From: Gemmatimonadota bacterium
GTDB taxonomy: Bacteria > Gemmatimonadota > Gemmatimonadetes > Gemmatimonadales > Gemmatimonadaceae
Assembly: GCA_003171215.1 (NCBI GenBank)
Contig: PMYN01000134.1
Location: 1 to 36,029, forward strand
Reading direction: 5' to 3'
Length of the DNA stretch: 36,029 nt
Shown: piece by piece, positions 1-7,386 of the stretch
How positions within the stretch are numbered: the first letter of the stretch is position 1
Layout: each line of letters begins with the position of its first letter
The notes under the pieces: model-generated
What the model was told of the DNA's origin: nothing
The model's input: the letters and a program-made list of their open reading frames with translations, nothing else
The model's database searches: none
Translations under genes and position numbers: made by a program

Positions 1-1511
1 TCGAGCACGAAGAGCTCGCCGCCGTTGCCGAGGGCGCCGGCCTGCATCACGAGCTGCACTGCCTCCGGGATGGTCATGAAAAAGCGGCGCATCTCGGGGT
101 GCGTGACCGTGACCGGGCCGCCTTCCTTGATCTGCCGCAGGAAGGTTGGGATCACCGATCCGCTCGACCCGAGGACGTTGCCGAACCGTACCGACACGAA
201 GTTGCGCTGATCCGCCATGGCGGCATTGAGCACGATCATCTCCGCCACGCGCTTCGTCGCGCCCATGATGGACGTGGGGCGCACCGCCTTGTCGGTGGAG
301 ATGTTGACGACGTGTTTCACGTCGGCGTCGAGCGCGGCGTCCACCACGTTGCGCGTGCCGAGGACGTTGTTGGTGACCGCTTCGACGATGTTCTCTTCCA
401 TCAACGGCACGTGCTTGTGCGCCGCCGCGTGGAAGATCGCGTGCGGCTTGTGGCGGGCGACGATCGAGTGCACGCGGCCCGGATCGCGGATGTCCGCGAT
501 GATCGGAATCAACTTCAGCTTGGGGAACTGCTTGCGCAGCTCGCGCTCGATCTCGAAGATCTGGTTCTCGCTGTGGTCCACGGCGACGAGCGTGCTCGGC
601 TCCAGTGCGGCAATCTGCCGGCAGAGCTCGCTGCCGATCGACCCGCCGGCGCCGGTCACGAGCACCGTGTGCCCCGTTGCCAGTTGCCTGACGGAGGCGA
701 GATCGGTGACGATCACGTCGCGTCGCAGGAGGTCCTGGATCTCCACGCGCCGCAGCGTGCTCACGTTGGCGCGTCCGGAGATCAGGTCGTCGAAGCCGGG
801 TATCGTGCGCGCCTGGATTCCGGCATCGCTGGCCGCCTGGACCACGCGCCGGACGACGTTACCCCGGGCCTTCGGCATCGCGATGATGACCTCGTCGACT
901 CCGAGGCGGCTGATGAGCGACGGAAGATCTGCGAGCGTGCCCATCACGGGAATGCCGCCGAGCAACTGCTGCTGCTTGTAGGCATCGTCGTCCACGAAGG
1001 CGACGATGTGCACCTTGAGGCGTTCGTTGAGGCGTGTTTCGCGGAGGATCAGTTGTCCGGCCGAGCCGGCGCCAACTATGATGGCTCGCCGGTCGTTGGC
1101 CGAGCGATTGGTGCGACGGCCGGCGAATCGGGCCAGCAGGCGCGGCCCGGCGAGAACACCGGTCGCGAGAAGGGCGTCGAGCACGAGTGCAACGTATGGA
1201 AGGCGGACGGGGGCGAGCCCAGTCGCCGTCAGGCCGACGGTTCCCAGCAGGAACGTCAGAACGCCGGAGAGAGCGCCCACGTACAGAATGCGCTGGAGTT
1301 CCGAGATGCTCGCGTGCTGCCAGAGGCAACGATAGAGCCCCGCTGCGGAAGCGATGCCGAGGCGAATCCCGAGCGCAAGCAGCGCGTAGATGGTGACCGC
1401 ATGCGAGAGATCAGCGGGCCAGGAGAACGACTCGACTCGAAGGCTCACCGCCAGCGCGGGGAGGCCGGCGAGGAGAAGGACGTCCAGAAAGAAGAAGTGG
1501 CGGTTTCGCAT
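1..1511 (-). CDS. CapD/PglF/WbpM-type nucleotide-sugar 4,6-dehydratase (partial)
   Basis: Membrane-anchored sugar-nucleotide dehydratase/epimerase of the FlaA1/CapD/PglF family, which makes UDP-4-keto-6-deoxy sugars (PglF feeds UDP-bacillosamine synthesis). I translated the reverse strand by hand from the ATG at 1511. It begins MRNRHFFFLDVLLLAGLP, followed by several hydrophobic N-terminal segments. A first nucleotide-binding motif, VGAGSAGQ, lies near residue 145 and a second, TGAGGSIGSEL, near residue 290. STDKAVRPTSIMGATKR near residue 405 is the family's active-site block, with Met where classical SDRs have Tyr. About 503 codons are present and no stop is reached, so the C-terminal part lies outside the window; the family is usually 600-650 residues. 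It is divergent from the MarR-like regulator gene. With PglE, PglD and PglC at 28-30.6 kb it could complete a diNAcBac pathway. A large open frame on the opposite strand here is antisense shadow. The family call is firm; the exact substrate is inferred. Confidence 0.93.
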   Translation of the reverse strand, partial: MRNRHFFFLDVLLLAGLPALAVSLRVESFSWPADLSHAVTIYALLALGIRLGIASAAGLYRCLWQHASISELQRILYVGALSGVLTFLLGTVGLTATGLAPVRLPYVALVLDALLATGVLAGPRLLARFAGRRTNRSANDRRAIIVGAGSAGQLILRETRLNERLKVHIVAFVDDDAYKQQQLLGGIPVMGTLADLPSLISRLGVDEVIIAMPKARGNVVRRVVQAASDAGIQARTIPGFDDLISGRANVSTLRRVEIQDLLRRDVIVTDLASVRQLATGHTVLVTGAGGSIGSELCRQIAALEPSTLVAVDHSENQIFEIERELRKQFPKLKLIPIIADIRDPGRVHSIVARHKPHAIFHAAAHKHVPLMEENIVEAVTNNVLGTRNVVDAALDADVKHVVNISTDKAVRPTSIMGATKRVAEMIVLNAAMADQRNFVSVRFGNVLGSSGSVIPTFLRQIKEGGPVTVTHPEMRRFFMTIPEAVQLVMQAGALGNGGELFVL

Positions 1512-1573
1512 GGGTGGGGTGGGGCCTTCAACGTCACACTCTGCGCGCGGTGCGTCAATGCGCGCCGACGCTA

Positions 1574-1586
1574 TTGAGCTACTCAA
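1574..1586. promoter_or_regulatory. Short dyad (TTGAG-CTA-CTCAA) in the divergent intergenic region
   Basis: A perfect 5-bp inverted repeat with a 3-base centre lies between the CapD-like gene and the MarR-like regulator gene. It could be a small operator for the winged-helix regulator encoded next door. A repeat this short may also be chance. Confidence 0.3.
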
Positions 1587-1603
1587 GAAATTGACTAGTC
1601 GTC

Positions 1604-1609
1604 TTGACA
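1604..1609 (+). promoter_or_regulatory. Candidate -35 box TTGACA for the regulator/antiterminator operon
   Basis: TTGACA matches the sigma-70 -35 consensus and lies 73 bases before the GTG of the MarR-like gene. At 17-base spacing the -10 candidate is AATGTT (1627-1632), only three of six matches, and it overlaps the dyad at 1628-1646. That placement would suit repression by a protein bound to the dyad. Confidence 0.4.
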
Positions 1610-1627
1610 GCACAGAGGTCGTCGCCA

Positions 1628-1646
1628 ATGTTCATGTGTTGAACAT
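1628..1646. promoter_or_regulatory. Perfect 7-bp dyad, candidate operator
   Basis: ATGTTCA (1628-1634), a 5-base spacer TGTGT, then TGAACAT (1640-1646) form a perfect inverted repeat of 19 bases. It sits just downstream of a TTGACA and 37 bases before the MarR-like regulator gene, a typical position for an autoregulatory operator. There is no T-run after it, so it does not look like an intrinsic terminator. Confidence 0.5.
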
Positions 1647-1682
1647 ACCTCTTGTCTCGTCCAGACACTTCAGCCGCGGACC

Positions 1683-2015
1683 GTGAGCGATTCCTCGTTT
1701 CTGCGTGTGCTTCGCCTTCTCCATACGAGCCCCAGCCGCACGCAACGGGAGATGGCGCAGGAGCTTGGGATGAGCCTCGGCAAGGCGAACTACCTGCTGA
1801 GGGCGCTGCTCGGCAAGGGATTCGTGAAGATCCAGAACTTTCGCAACAGCTCCAACAAGCGTGGCTACGCCTACCTCCTTACTCCGGAGGGAGTCGCGGC
1901 CAAGGCCGAGCTCACGCGACGTTTTTTGGCAGCGAAGATCGAAGAGTACGATGCCCTCCGCCTCGAGATAGAGCGGTTGCGGATGGAGAGCGAGGGTGCA
2001 GTAGAGGAAAGGTAG
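1683..2015 (+). CDS. MarR-family EPS-associated transcriptional regulator
   Basis: Small 110-residue winged helix-turn-helix protein. The N-terminal half reads as a wHTH: a helix around FLRVLRLLHTSP, then QREMAQELGMSLGKANYLL as the likely HTH, and a wing rich in Asn, Ser and Lys before YAYLLTPEG. The C-terminal third is a charged helix (AAKIEEYDALRLEIERL) that could dimerise. Size and pattern match the MarR-like 'EPS-associated' regulators found at the head of exopolysaccharide clusters. The start is GTG at 1683, chosen because no better in-frame start precedes the first helix; the Shine-Dalgarno is weak. It is divergent from the CapD-like gene, has a dyad just upstream and is followed by a NusG paralogue. 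Likely role: local control of the cluster, possibly autorepression. The family is fairly certain; DNA target and ligand are unknown. Confidence 0.85.
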   Translation: MSDSSFLRVLRLLHTSPSRTQREMAQELGMSLGKANYLLRALLGKGFVKIQNFRNSSNKRGYAYLLTPEGVAAKAELTRRFLAAKIEEYDALRLEIERLRMESEGAVEER

Positions 2016-2093
2016 GGCGTAGCTCGTTTGGGTTCGTCGCGGTATTTCACTTGGTTCGTCACGATCTGTGACTGACCATGCACTTGGGTTCCC

Positions 2094-2639
2094 ATGATTC
2101 AGCGGGTCGATACCCCTGAAGTGCAGACTGACCATTGGTTCGTGATTTGGGCTGAATCGCGCGCCGAGAAGAAGGTCGAGAAACGGATGGCAGCGCTTGG
2201 GCTGACCCCTTGGCTACCGATCGTGAAGGAGCGCCACCGCTGGAGTGACCGCTGGCGGGAAGTTGAGTGCCCGCTCTTTCCCGGCTATCTCTTTGCCAAG
2301 GCCACCAATGCCGACTGGCATCAGATTCTTCGGACGCAGGGTGTCCTGACTGTGGTCAAAGAAGGCGGGAGGCCAGCTCTGCTTGCCGACAGTTTTGTCA
2401 CCGCTCTTCGTGATGCGATAGGACGCGAGGGCGCCGCGCCCGAAGCTGTTACCGAGCGCGTCGACTACGCCGCGGGAGACGAAGTGATCGTACAGGAGGG
2501 TGTGCTTCGCGGAGTTCGCGGGATCGTGCGCGAACGGAGGAGCGGACGCCAACTGGTGATTTGGGTCGCCGAGATTGGGAGGGGGGTCGGGTTCACGATT
2601 GGGTCGGCGCTGGTCACGAGGGCGCTCGCCGCATGGTGA
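2094..2639 (+). CDS. NusG-paralogue transcription antiterminator (UpxY/RfaH-like)
   Basis: A 181-residue specialised NusG paralogue expected to bind RNA polymerase and suppress termination across the downstream polysaccharide operon. The N-terminal NGN domain is recognisable: HWFVIWAESRAEKKVEKRM, then PLFPGYLFAKA, then the turn VLTVVKEGG. The C-terminal part (DEVIVQEGVLRGVRGIVRE) is a KOW-type segment. The length suits the UpxY/LoaP/RfaH group and is similar to housekeeping NusG, but placement inside an EPS cluster beside its regulator argues for a specialised factor. The ATG at 2094 is preceded by little Shine-Dalgarno signal. The next gene starts 7 bases after its stop, so it leads the 2.6-12.9 kb operon. 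Its recruitment site is not identified; one weak ops-like sequence lies at 25536. Confidence 0.87.
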   Translation: MIQRVDTPEVQTDHWFVIWAESRAEKKVEKRMAALGLTPWLPIVKERHRWSDRWREVECPLFPGYLFAKATNADWHQILRTQGVLTVVKEGGRPALLADSFVTALRDAIGREGAAPEAVTERVDYAAGDEVIVQEGVLRGVRGIVRERRSGRQLVIWVAEIGRGVGFTIGSALVTRALAAW

Positions 2640-2646
2640 TCATGCC

Positions 2647-3651
2647 GTGTCTGTGAGCGCACTTATCGTCGGCCTCGGGAGTATTGGCCGACGTCACCTG
2701 TCAAACTTGACACAGCTCGAACCCGATCTGAACGTAACAGTCTGGCATCAGCACTCGAGCCCGAATGACCACGCCGCTGATTATGCTGCGCGCCCAGTGC
2801 ATCATGTCTTCAATGTTCGCGATGCCTTGAAGGCGAAGCCGCGGTTCGCTTTGATCACCGGGCCCGCGTCGGTGCACGTGGAGACAGCGCTGGAACTTGC
2901 GGGACGCGACATCCACCTCCTGATTGAGAAACCCTTGTCGAATCGTCTCGAGGGTATTGATCTGCTGGTGGCACTATGCCGAGAGAAAAAATGCGCGCTG
3001 TTGGTAGGGTACAACTATCGGTTCTATCCGCCGCTGCAGGCGATGAGGCAAGCCATAGACGACGGACGAATTGGTCGAGTTTTGTCGGTGCGCGCTGAAG
3101 TAGGACAGTACCTGGCCGACTGGCGTCCGGGCGTTGACTACCGGCAAACTGTGTCCGCTCGATCGGAACTCGGTGGCGGCGCACTCCTCGAATTGAGCCA
3201 CGAGATTGACTATGTACGCTGGCTTGCCGGAGAAATCACCGAAGTCAGCGCCCGGATTGGTCATGTGAGCGATCTCGAGCTTGACGTGGAAGACACTGCG
3301 GAGATCACGCTGGCGTTCGCCAGCGGTGCCATTGGGAGCATTCATCTCGACATGGTCCAGCGCGCACCAACGCGAACGTGCAAGGTCATCGGCACTACGG
3401 GAACGTTGATCTGGGATGGTATCAGGCACCACGTGCGCTTGTATTCCTCGGAGACGTCGCAGTGGGCTGACGTGTCCGCACCCAGCGTGCGAGACCGCAA
3501 CGAGAGCTACCGGGCAGAGTTGCGTCATTTTCTCGATTGCGTCGCTGGCAAGGCAACTCCAGCAGTGACGGGAGAAGAAGGCCGGCGAGTGTTGCAGATC
3601 GTCCTGGCCGCCAGACGGTCCGCGATGGACTGCCGAGTCGTGACAGTGTGA
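2647..3651 (+). CDS. Gfo/Idh/MocA-family NAD(P)-dependent sugar oxidoreductase
   Basis: Dehydrogenase/reductase acting on a sugar or sugar nucleotide. The N-terminal Rossmann motif VGLGSIGRRHL comes right after the start, and the family's EKPLS signature lies near residue 98, followed by a typical alpha/beta C-terminal domain (YNYRFYPPLQAM, GGGALLELSHEIDYVRWL). The frame is open further upstream, but the Rossmann strand begins immediately after GTG 2647 (GTG 2653 is an alternative), giving 334 residues; the upstream part would overlap the antiterminator. Its stop overlaps the next start by four bases (GTGA), so the two are probably translationally coupled. Such oxidoreductases often accompany legionaminic-type genes, but the exact reaction cannot be read from sequence. 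Confidence 0.85.
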   Translation: MSVSALIVGLGSIGRRHLSNLTQLEPDLNVTVWHQHSSPNDHAADYAARPVHHVFNVRDALKAKPRFALITGPASVHVETALELAGRDIHLLIEKPLSNRLEGIDLLVALCREKKCALLVGYNYRFYPPLQAMRQAIDDGRIGRVLSVRAEVGQYLADWRPGVDYRQTVSARSELGGGALLELSHEIDYVRWLAGEITEVSARIGHVSDLELDVEDTAEITLAFASGAIGSIHLDMVQRAPTRTCKVIGTTGTLIWDGIRHHVRLYSSETSQWADVSAPSVRDRNESYRAELRHFLDCVAGKATPAVTGEEGRRVLQIVLAARRSAMDCRVVTV

Positions 3652-4364
3652 AGCCATATGTCGTGGCGGCGATCTTCGCGCGCGGTGGATCAAAGGGCGT
3701 TCCTCGGAAGAATGTTCGCCCGTTCGCCGGGAAACCCTTGATCGCGTATGCGATCGAAGCTGCTCATGCTAGCAAACTCATTGATCGTGTGATCGTATCC
3801 ACGGACGATGCAGAGATTGCTGAAGTAGCCCGCCGCTGTGGCGCTGAAGTGCCGTTCGTGCGCCCATCGGCACTGGCTCAAGACGACTCGCCGGAATGGA
3901 TGGCCTGGCAGCACGCTATTCGCACGCTCCATGGTAATGACGGTCCGCGCCCGTGGGATGTTTTTGTCTGCGTACCAACGACTTCGCCGTTGCGAAAAGT
4001 CGAAGACATCGATGCGTGCATTTCGAAACTGCTATCTGGTGATGCAGACATTGTGATTACGGTTCGCAATGCCGAGCGGAGCCCGCACTTCAACATGGTC
4101 ACGCTTAACGAGCGTGGCGTGGCACACCTCGTAATTCCGCCGCAGCGTGCGACATCGCGTCGACAAGATGCCCCGGCGGTCTTTGATATCACGACGGTAG
4201 CCTATGCCGCGCGGCCGTCGTTCGTATTGTCAGCGACGGGAATGTTTCAGGGCGTAGTTCAGGCGGTTGTCGTGCCCACCGCACGCGCTCTCGACATCGA
4301 CACCGAACTTGACTTCCGGGTGGCGGAGCTGCTGCTGCAACAGCAATTGGAGTCACATCCATGA
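3648..4364 (+). CDS. CMP-nonulosonic acid synthetase (acylneuraminate cytidylyltransferase; LegF/PtmB/NeuA-like)
   Basis: Activates a nonulosonic acid (sialic, legionaminic or related) with CTP to give the CMP-sugar used by transferases. The N-terminal signature ARGGSKGVPRKN is near residue 10, followed by GKPLIAYAIEAA, VIVSTDD, the PTTSPLR block and a late DIDTELDF, all family hallmarks. The start is GTG 3648, overlapping the upstream stop as GTGA and placing the first beta strand at the N terminus; 238 residues is normal. The stop overlaps the next ATG (ATGA). Neighbouring SDR, NeuB and NeuC genes favour legionaminic-type rather than plain N-acetylneuraminic acid. High confidence in the family, moderate in the exact sugar. 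Confidence 0.92.
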   Translation: MKPYVVAAIFARGGSKGVPRKNVRPFAGKPLIAYAIEAAHASKLIDRVIVSTDDAEIAEVARRCGAEVPFVRPSALAQDDSPEWMAWQHAIRTLHGNDGPRPWDVFVCVPTTSPLRKVEDIDACISKLLSGDADIVITVRNAERSPHFNMVTLNERGVAHLVIPPQRATSRRQDAPAVFDITTVAYAARPSFVLSATGMFQGVVQAVVVPTARALDIDTELDFRVAELLLQQQLESHP

Positions 4365-5164
4365 ATTCGCTCAAGGCTCTCATGGACCTTCATGGACGGG
4401 TTGCGCTGATTACCGGCGGCGCGGGCCACATTGGACGGGCAATGGCCGGTGCGCTGGCTGAACTCGGCGCCGGAGTCGTGTTGCTGGACCTTGATGCCCA
4501 GGCCGCCACGAACTTGGCGGCTCAGATACGTTTCGACTACGGCGTGGAGACGCTGGCTGTTGGCGTGGATCTGACCGACGAAGCCGCGGTTCGAACTGTG
4601 CCGGGAATCGTGCTGAAGCAATTTGGCCGCCTCGACATTCTCATCAACAATGCGGCGCTGGTTGGCACCTCGGAATTGAAAGGGTGGGGTGTCCCGTTCG
4701 ATGACCAGAGCGCCGCTACATGGCGGCTGGCCATGGAAGTAAATCTGACGGCACCATTCGTGCTCACGCAGGCGTCCCGCGCTGCGCTCGCTTCCTCAGG
4801 GCACGGTTCGGTGATCAACATCGGGTCCATCTACGGGATGGTCGCGCCGGATATGAGCCTGTACGCTGGTACAGCCCTCGGTAATCCGGCGGCATACTCG
4901 GCGAGCAAGGGCGGGCTCCTCCAACTGACCCGTTGGCTGTCGACCGTTCTGGCGCCGGATATTCGTGTCAACGCCATCACCGTCGGCGGCGTGTCGCGGA
5001 ATCAAGGCGCGGCGTTTCAGGAACGCTATATCTCTCGAACGCCGCTCGCTCGGATGGCCACCGAACAAGACTTGATCGGCGCAGTCGCGTACTTGGCCAG
5101 CGACCTCTCCGCCTACGTAACGGGACACAACCTCGTTGTCGACGGGGGGTGGACAGCGTGGTAA
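4361..5164 (+). CDS. SDR-family oxidoreductase (PtmA-like)
   Basis: Classical short-chain dehydrogenase/reductase of 267 residues. The cofactor motif TGGAGHIG is at residues 18-25, the NNAA structural motif near 96-99, and the catalytic Ser156, Tyr179 and Lys183 lie in INIGSIYG and AAYSASKGG. The ATG at 4361 overlaps the previous stop as ATGA. A homologous SDR (PtmA) accompanies the CMP-synthetase PtmB in Campylobacter flagellin glycosylation clusters, where it is implicated in modifying legionaminic-acid derivatives; that assignment here rests on synteny. The C terminus ends with the usual VTGHNLVVDGGWTAW. The family is certain; the substrate is unknown. Confidence 0.88.
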   Translation: MNSLKALMDLHGRVALITGGAGHIGRAMAGALAELGAGVVLLDLDAQAATNLAAQIRFDYGVETLAVGVDLTDEAAVRTVPGIVLKQFGRLDILINNAALVGTSELKGWGVPFDDQSAATWRLAMEVNLTAPFVLTQASRAALASSGHGSVINIGSIYGMVAPDMSLYAGTALGNPAAYSASKGGLLQLTRWLSTVLAPDIRVNAITVGGVSRNQGAAFQERYISRTPLARMATEQDLIGAVAYLASDLSAYVTGHNLVVDGGWTAW

Positions 5165-6210
5165 TCGCTGTGACGATCGGCGACAGGAGGGTGGGCAGCG
5201 GGTCTCCGTGCTTCGTCATTGCGGAAGCCGGCGTGAATCACAACGGCAGCGTGGAATCGGCATGTCGTTTGGCAGAGATTGCCCGTGAGGCTGGTGCCGA
5301 CGCGGTCAAATTCCAGACGTTCAAGGCGGCGAAGCTCGTCACGCTCGATGCACCGAAGGCGGAATATCAGCGGCAGACCACCTCCACCGGCGAGTCACAG
5401 TTCGAAATGCTTCGCGCGCTAGAACTGTCCGAAGCGGCTCATCGAGAAATCCTGGAGCATTGTCGAAGATCAGGCATCCTCTTTCTGTCATCGCCGTTTG
5501 ACGAAGAGAGTGCTGACCTCCTTGGCACGCTGGGAGTGCCGGCGTTCAAGATTCCATCTGGCGAGATAACGAATCTGACCTTCCTTTCCCACGTCGCGCG
5601 TAAGGGGAAGCCCATCATTTTGTCCACCGGGATGGCAGACCTTGCGGAAGTGGAGCAGGCGGTTGCGACCATTCGGCAGGCGGGAAATCCCAACATTATT
5701 CTGCTGCAGTGCGTGACGAACTATCCTGCCGCGCCGGAGGATGTCAACCTTCGTGCGATGAGAACGATGGCAGAAGCGTGCCATCTGCCGGTCGGCTATT
5801 CGGACCACACCGTCGGGAACGAAGTGGCGTTCGCTGCTGTTGCGCTCGGCGCATGCGTGGTCGAGAAACACTTCACACTCAGCCGGGAACTTCCCGGGCC
5901 TGACCACAAAGCGTCGATTGAGCCTGACGAATTGGCGCAACTGGTCCGCGGAATTCGCGCGGTTGAATCCGCGTTCGGCACGGGGCGCAAGGAACCAGCT
6001 GTGAGCGAAGCGGCGACGGCTGCAGTGGCGCGGCGGAGCCTGGTGGCGGTCTCGACCATACCCGCAGGTGCGGTCCTCACCGAGGATGTCGTCGCGATGC
6101 GCCGTCCCGGCACCGGATTGCCACCGAGCATGCGTGGACAGGTCGTGGGCCGCAGGGCACGGGTGCTGATTGCTGAAGGCACTTTGATCTCGATGGAGAT
6201 GCTGATTTGA
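5158..6210 (+). CDS. neuB: N-acetylneuraminate/legionaminate synthase
   Basis: Condenses phosphoenolpyruvate with a 6-carbon N-acetyl sugar (ManNAc or a 2,4-diacetamido-trideoxy sugar) to form a 9-carbon nonulosonic acid. The TIM-barrel NeuB domain is plain: FVIAEAGVNHNG at the N terminus, DAVKFQTFKA, SSPFDEESADLL, KIPSGEITNL, STGMADL, GYSDHTVG and VVEKHFTLSR. The last ~60 residues form an antifreeze/SAF-like domain (RRSLVAVSTIPAGAVLTEDVV, then GRRARVLIAEG). The frame is open far upstream; I chose GTG 5158, which overlaps the SDR stop, with GTG 5170 equally possible (it gives the familiar TIGDRRVGSG start). Length 350 residues, as usual. The stop overlaps the neuC start as TTGA. LegI is an alternative name. 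Confidence 0.93.
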   Translation: MVIAVTIGDRRVGSGSPCFVIAEAGVNHNGSVESACRLAEIAREAGADAVKFQTFKAAKLVTLDAPKAEYQRQTTSTGESQFEMLRALELSEAAHREILEHCRRSGILFLSSPFDEESADLLGTLGVPAFKIPSGEITNLTFLSHVARKGKPIILSTGMADLAEVEQAVATIRQAGNPNIILLQCVTNYPAAPEDVNLRAMRTMAEACHLPVGYSDHTVGNEVAFAAVALGACVVEKHFTLSRELPGPDHKASIEPDELAQLVRGIRAVESAFGTGRKEPAVSEAATAAVARRSLVAVSTIPAGAVLTEDVVAMRRPGTGLPPSMRGQVVGRRARVLIAEGTLISMEMLI

Positions 6211-7382
6211 GGACGATCGCCATCGTCACTGTCGCGAGATCCGACTACGGTATCTACCTGCCTATCCTCCGACGTATTCAGACGGATCCCGAACTGAATC
6301 TGCGGCTGATGGTGTCCGGCGCGCATCTCTCGCCTGAGTTTGGGATGAGCGTGAAGCTCATCGAAGCCGACGGATTCACCGTTGCCGACCGGGTCGAAAT
6401 GTTGTTGTCGTCGGATTCGCCAGAAGGCATTTCAAAATCGATCGGTCTCGGCGTGATTGGTTTTTCGCAGGCCTTTGCACGCTCGCAGCCGGATCTGCTT
6501 GTGGTGCTGGGCGACCGCTTCGAGATGTATGCCGCGGCTCTGGCGGCCCTCCCGTTCCTGATCCCCGTAGCGCACATTCACGGCGGCGAAGTCACGATGG
6601 GAGCGATTGACGACGCGTTGCGGCATTCGATGACCAAGCTGAGCCATGTGCATTTCGTGTCTACGGTCGACTATGGCCGACGGATTGAACAGCTGGGCGA
6701 GGAGTTGGATAGGATTGTGGTGTCGGGAGCGCCGGGTTTGGACAACCTGAACAGCTTCACGCGCCTCTCCGGAGCTGAGCTCTTTGCGAAGTTCGGTTGT
6801 TCCACGCAACCGCAACCTTTGCTAGTGACATTTCATCCGGTGACGCGTGAATACCCTCTCGTGAAAACGCAGACCCAGGCGCTGTTGGATGCACTCGACG
6901 AAGTCAAACTGCCCGTCGTGTTTACGCAGCCCAATGCCGATACGGGTGGTCGGCAGATCAGCCACATGATTGATGAGTTCGTCAGCCATCATGCAACCGC
7001 GTGCCGCGTCGACAACCTTGGCTTGCAGGGATATTTCAGCCTAATGAGTCTCGCTGCGGCCATGGTGGGGAATTCATCGAGCGGCATCATCGAAGCGCCG
7101 TCGTTCGGTCTTCCCGTCGTGAACATCGGCTCGCGTCAGACGGGCCGCGTCAGAGCCAGCAACGTGATCGATGTCGAAGCCGATCGCTCCGCCATCGTTG
7201 TCGGTATCCGCCAGGCCGTAAGGCCTGAGTTCCGTGACGGCCTTCGTGGTGAAGTCAACCCGTACGGGGACGGTCACGCCTCACGGATCATCGTCGAGCG
7301 ACTCAAGTCGATCACGCTGGGGCCGCGCTTGACGACGAAGCGATTCCGCGACGTGCGGGTCGCCGGCGTGATCGGCGGCTGA
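6207..7382 (+). CDS. neuC: Hydrolysing UDP-sugar 2-epimerase (NeuC/LegG)
   Basis: Converts a UDP- or GDP-linked HexNAc to the free 2-epimer with release of the nucleotide, the step before NeuB. It has 391 residues with the family pattern: TVARSDYGIYLPILRRI at the N terminus, LVVLGDRFEMYAAALAA, HIHGGEVTMGAIDDALRH, VTFHPVTREYP, FTQPNADTGG, and the C-terminal GNSSSGIIEAPSFGLPVVNIG. The start is an unusual TTG at 6207 sharing TTGA with the neuB stop, consistent with coupled translation. The substrate in a Leg pathway would be a diacetamido sugar nucleotide, as for LegG. Immediately downstream lies the frameshifted neuD remnant. Confidence 0.93.
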   Translation: MRTIAIVTVARSDYGIYLPILRRIQTDPELNLRLMVSGAHLSPEFGMSVKLIEADGFTVADRVEMLLSSDSPEGISKSIGLGVIGFSQAFARSQPDLLVVLGDRFEMYAAALAALPFLIPVAHIHGGEVTMGAIDDALRHSMTKLSHVHFVSTVDYGRRIEQLGEELDRIVVSGAPGLDNLNSFTRLSGAELFAKFGCSTQPQPLLVTFHPVTREYPLVKTQTQALLDALDEVKLPVVFTQPNADTGGRQISHMIDEFVSHHATACRVDNLGLQGYFSLMSLAAAMVGNSSSGIIEAPSFGLPVVNIGSRQTGRVRASNVIDVEADRSAIVVGIRQAVRPEFRDGLRGEVNPYGDGHASRIIVERLKSITLGPRLTTKRFRDVRVAGVIGG

Positions 7383-7386
7383 TCCC

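Noticed and set aside
25-981. Two further plus-strand open frames over the same region
   Set aside because: Same shadow effect of a GC-rich gene on the other strand; no family similarity.
99-1577. Long plus-strand open frame of 492 codons
   Set aside because: It is the antisense shadow of the CapD/PglF-like gene, whose reverse-strand translation has clear motifs; the plus-strand product is Arg/His/Asp-rich without domains.
2575-2646. N-terminal extension of the first Gfo/Idh oxidoreductase
   Set aside because: It overlaps the antiterminator gene and is Gly/Arg-rich; the Rossmann strand begins right after GTG 2647.
4191-4201. Second ops-like sequence GACGGTAGCCT
   Set aside because: Shorter match, within the CMP-synthetase coding region in the middle of an operon; probably chance.
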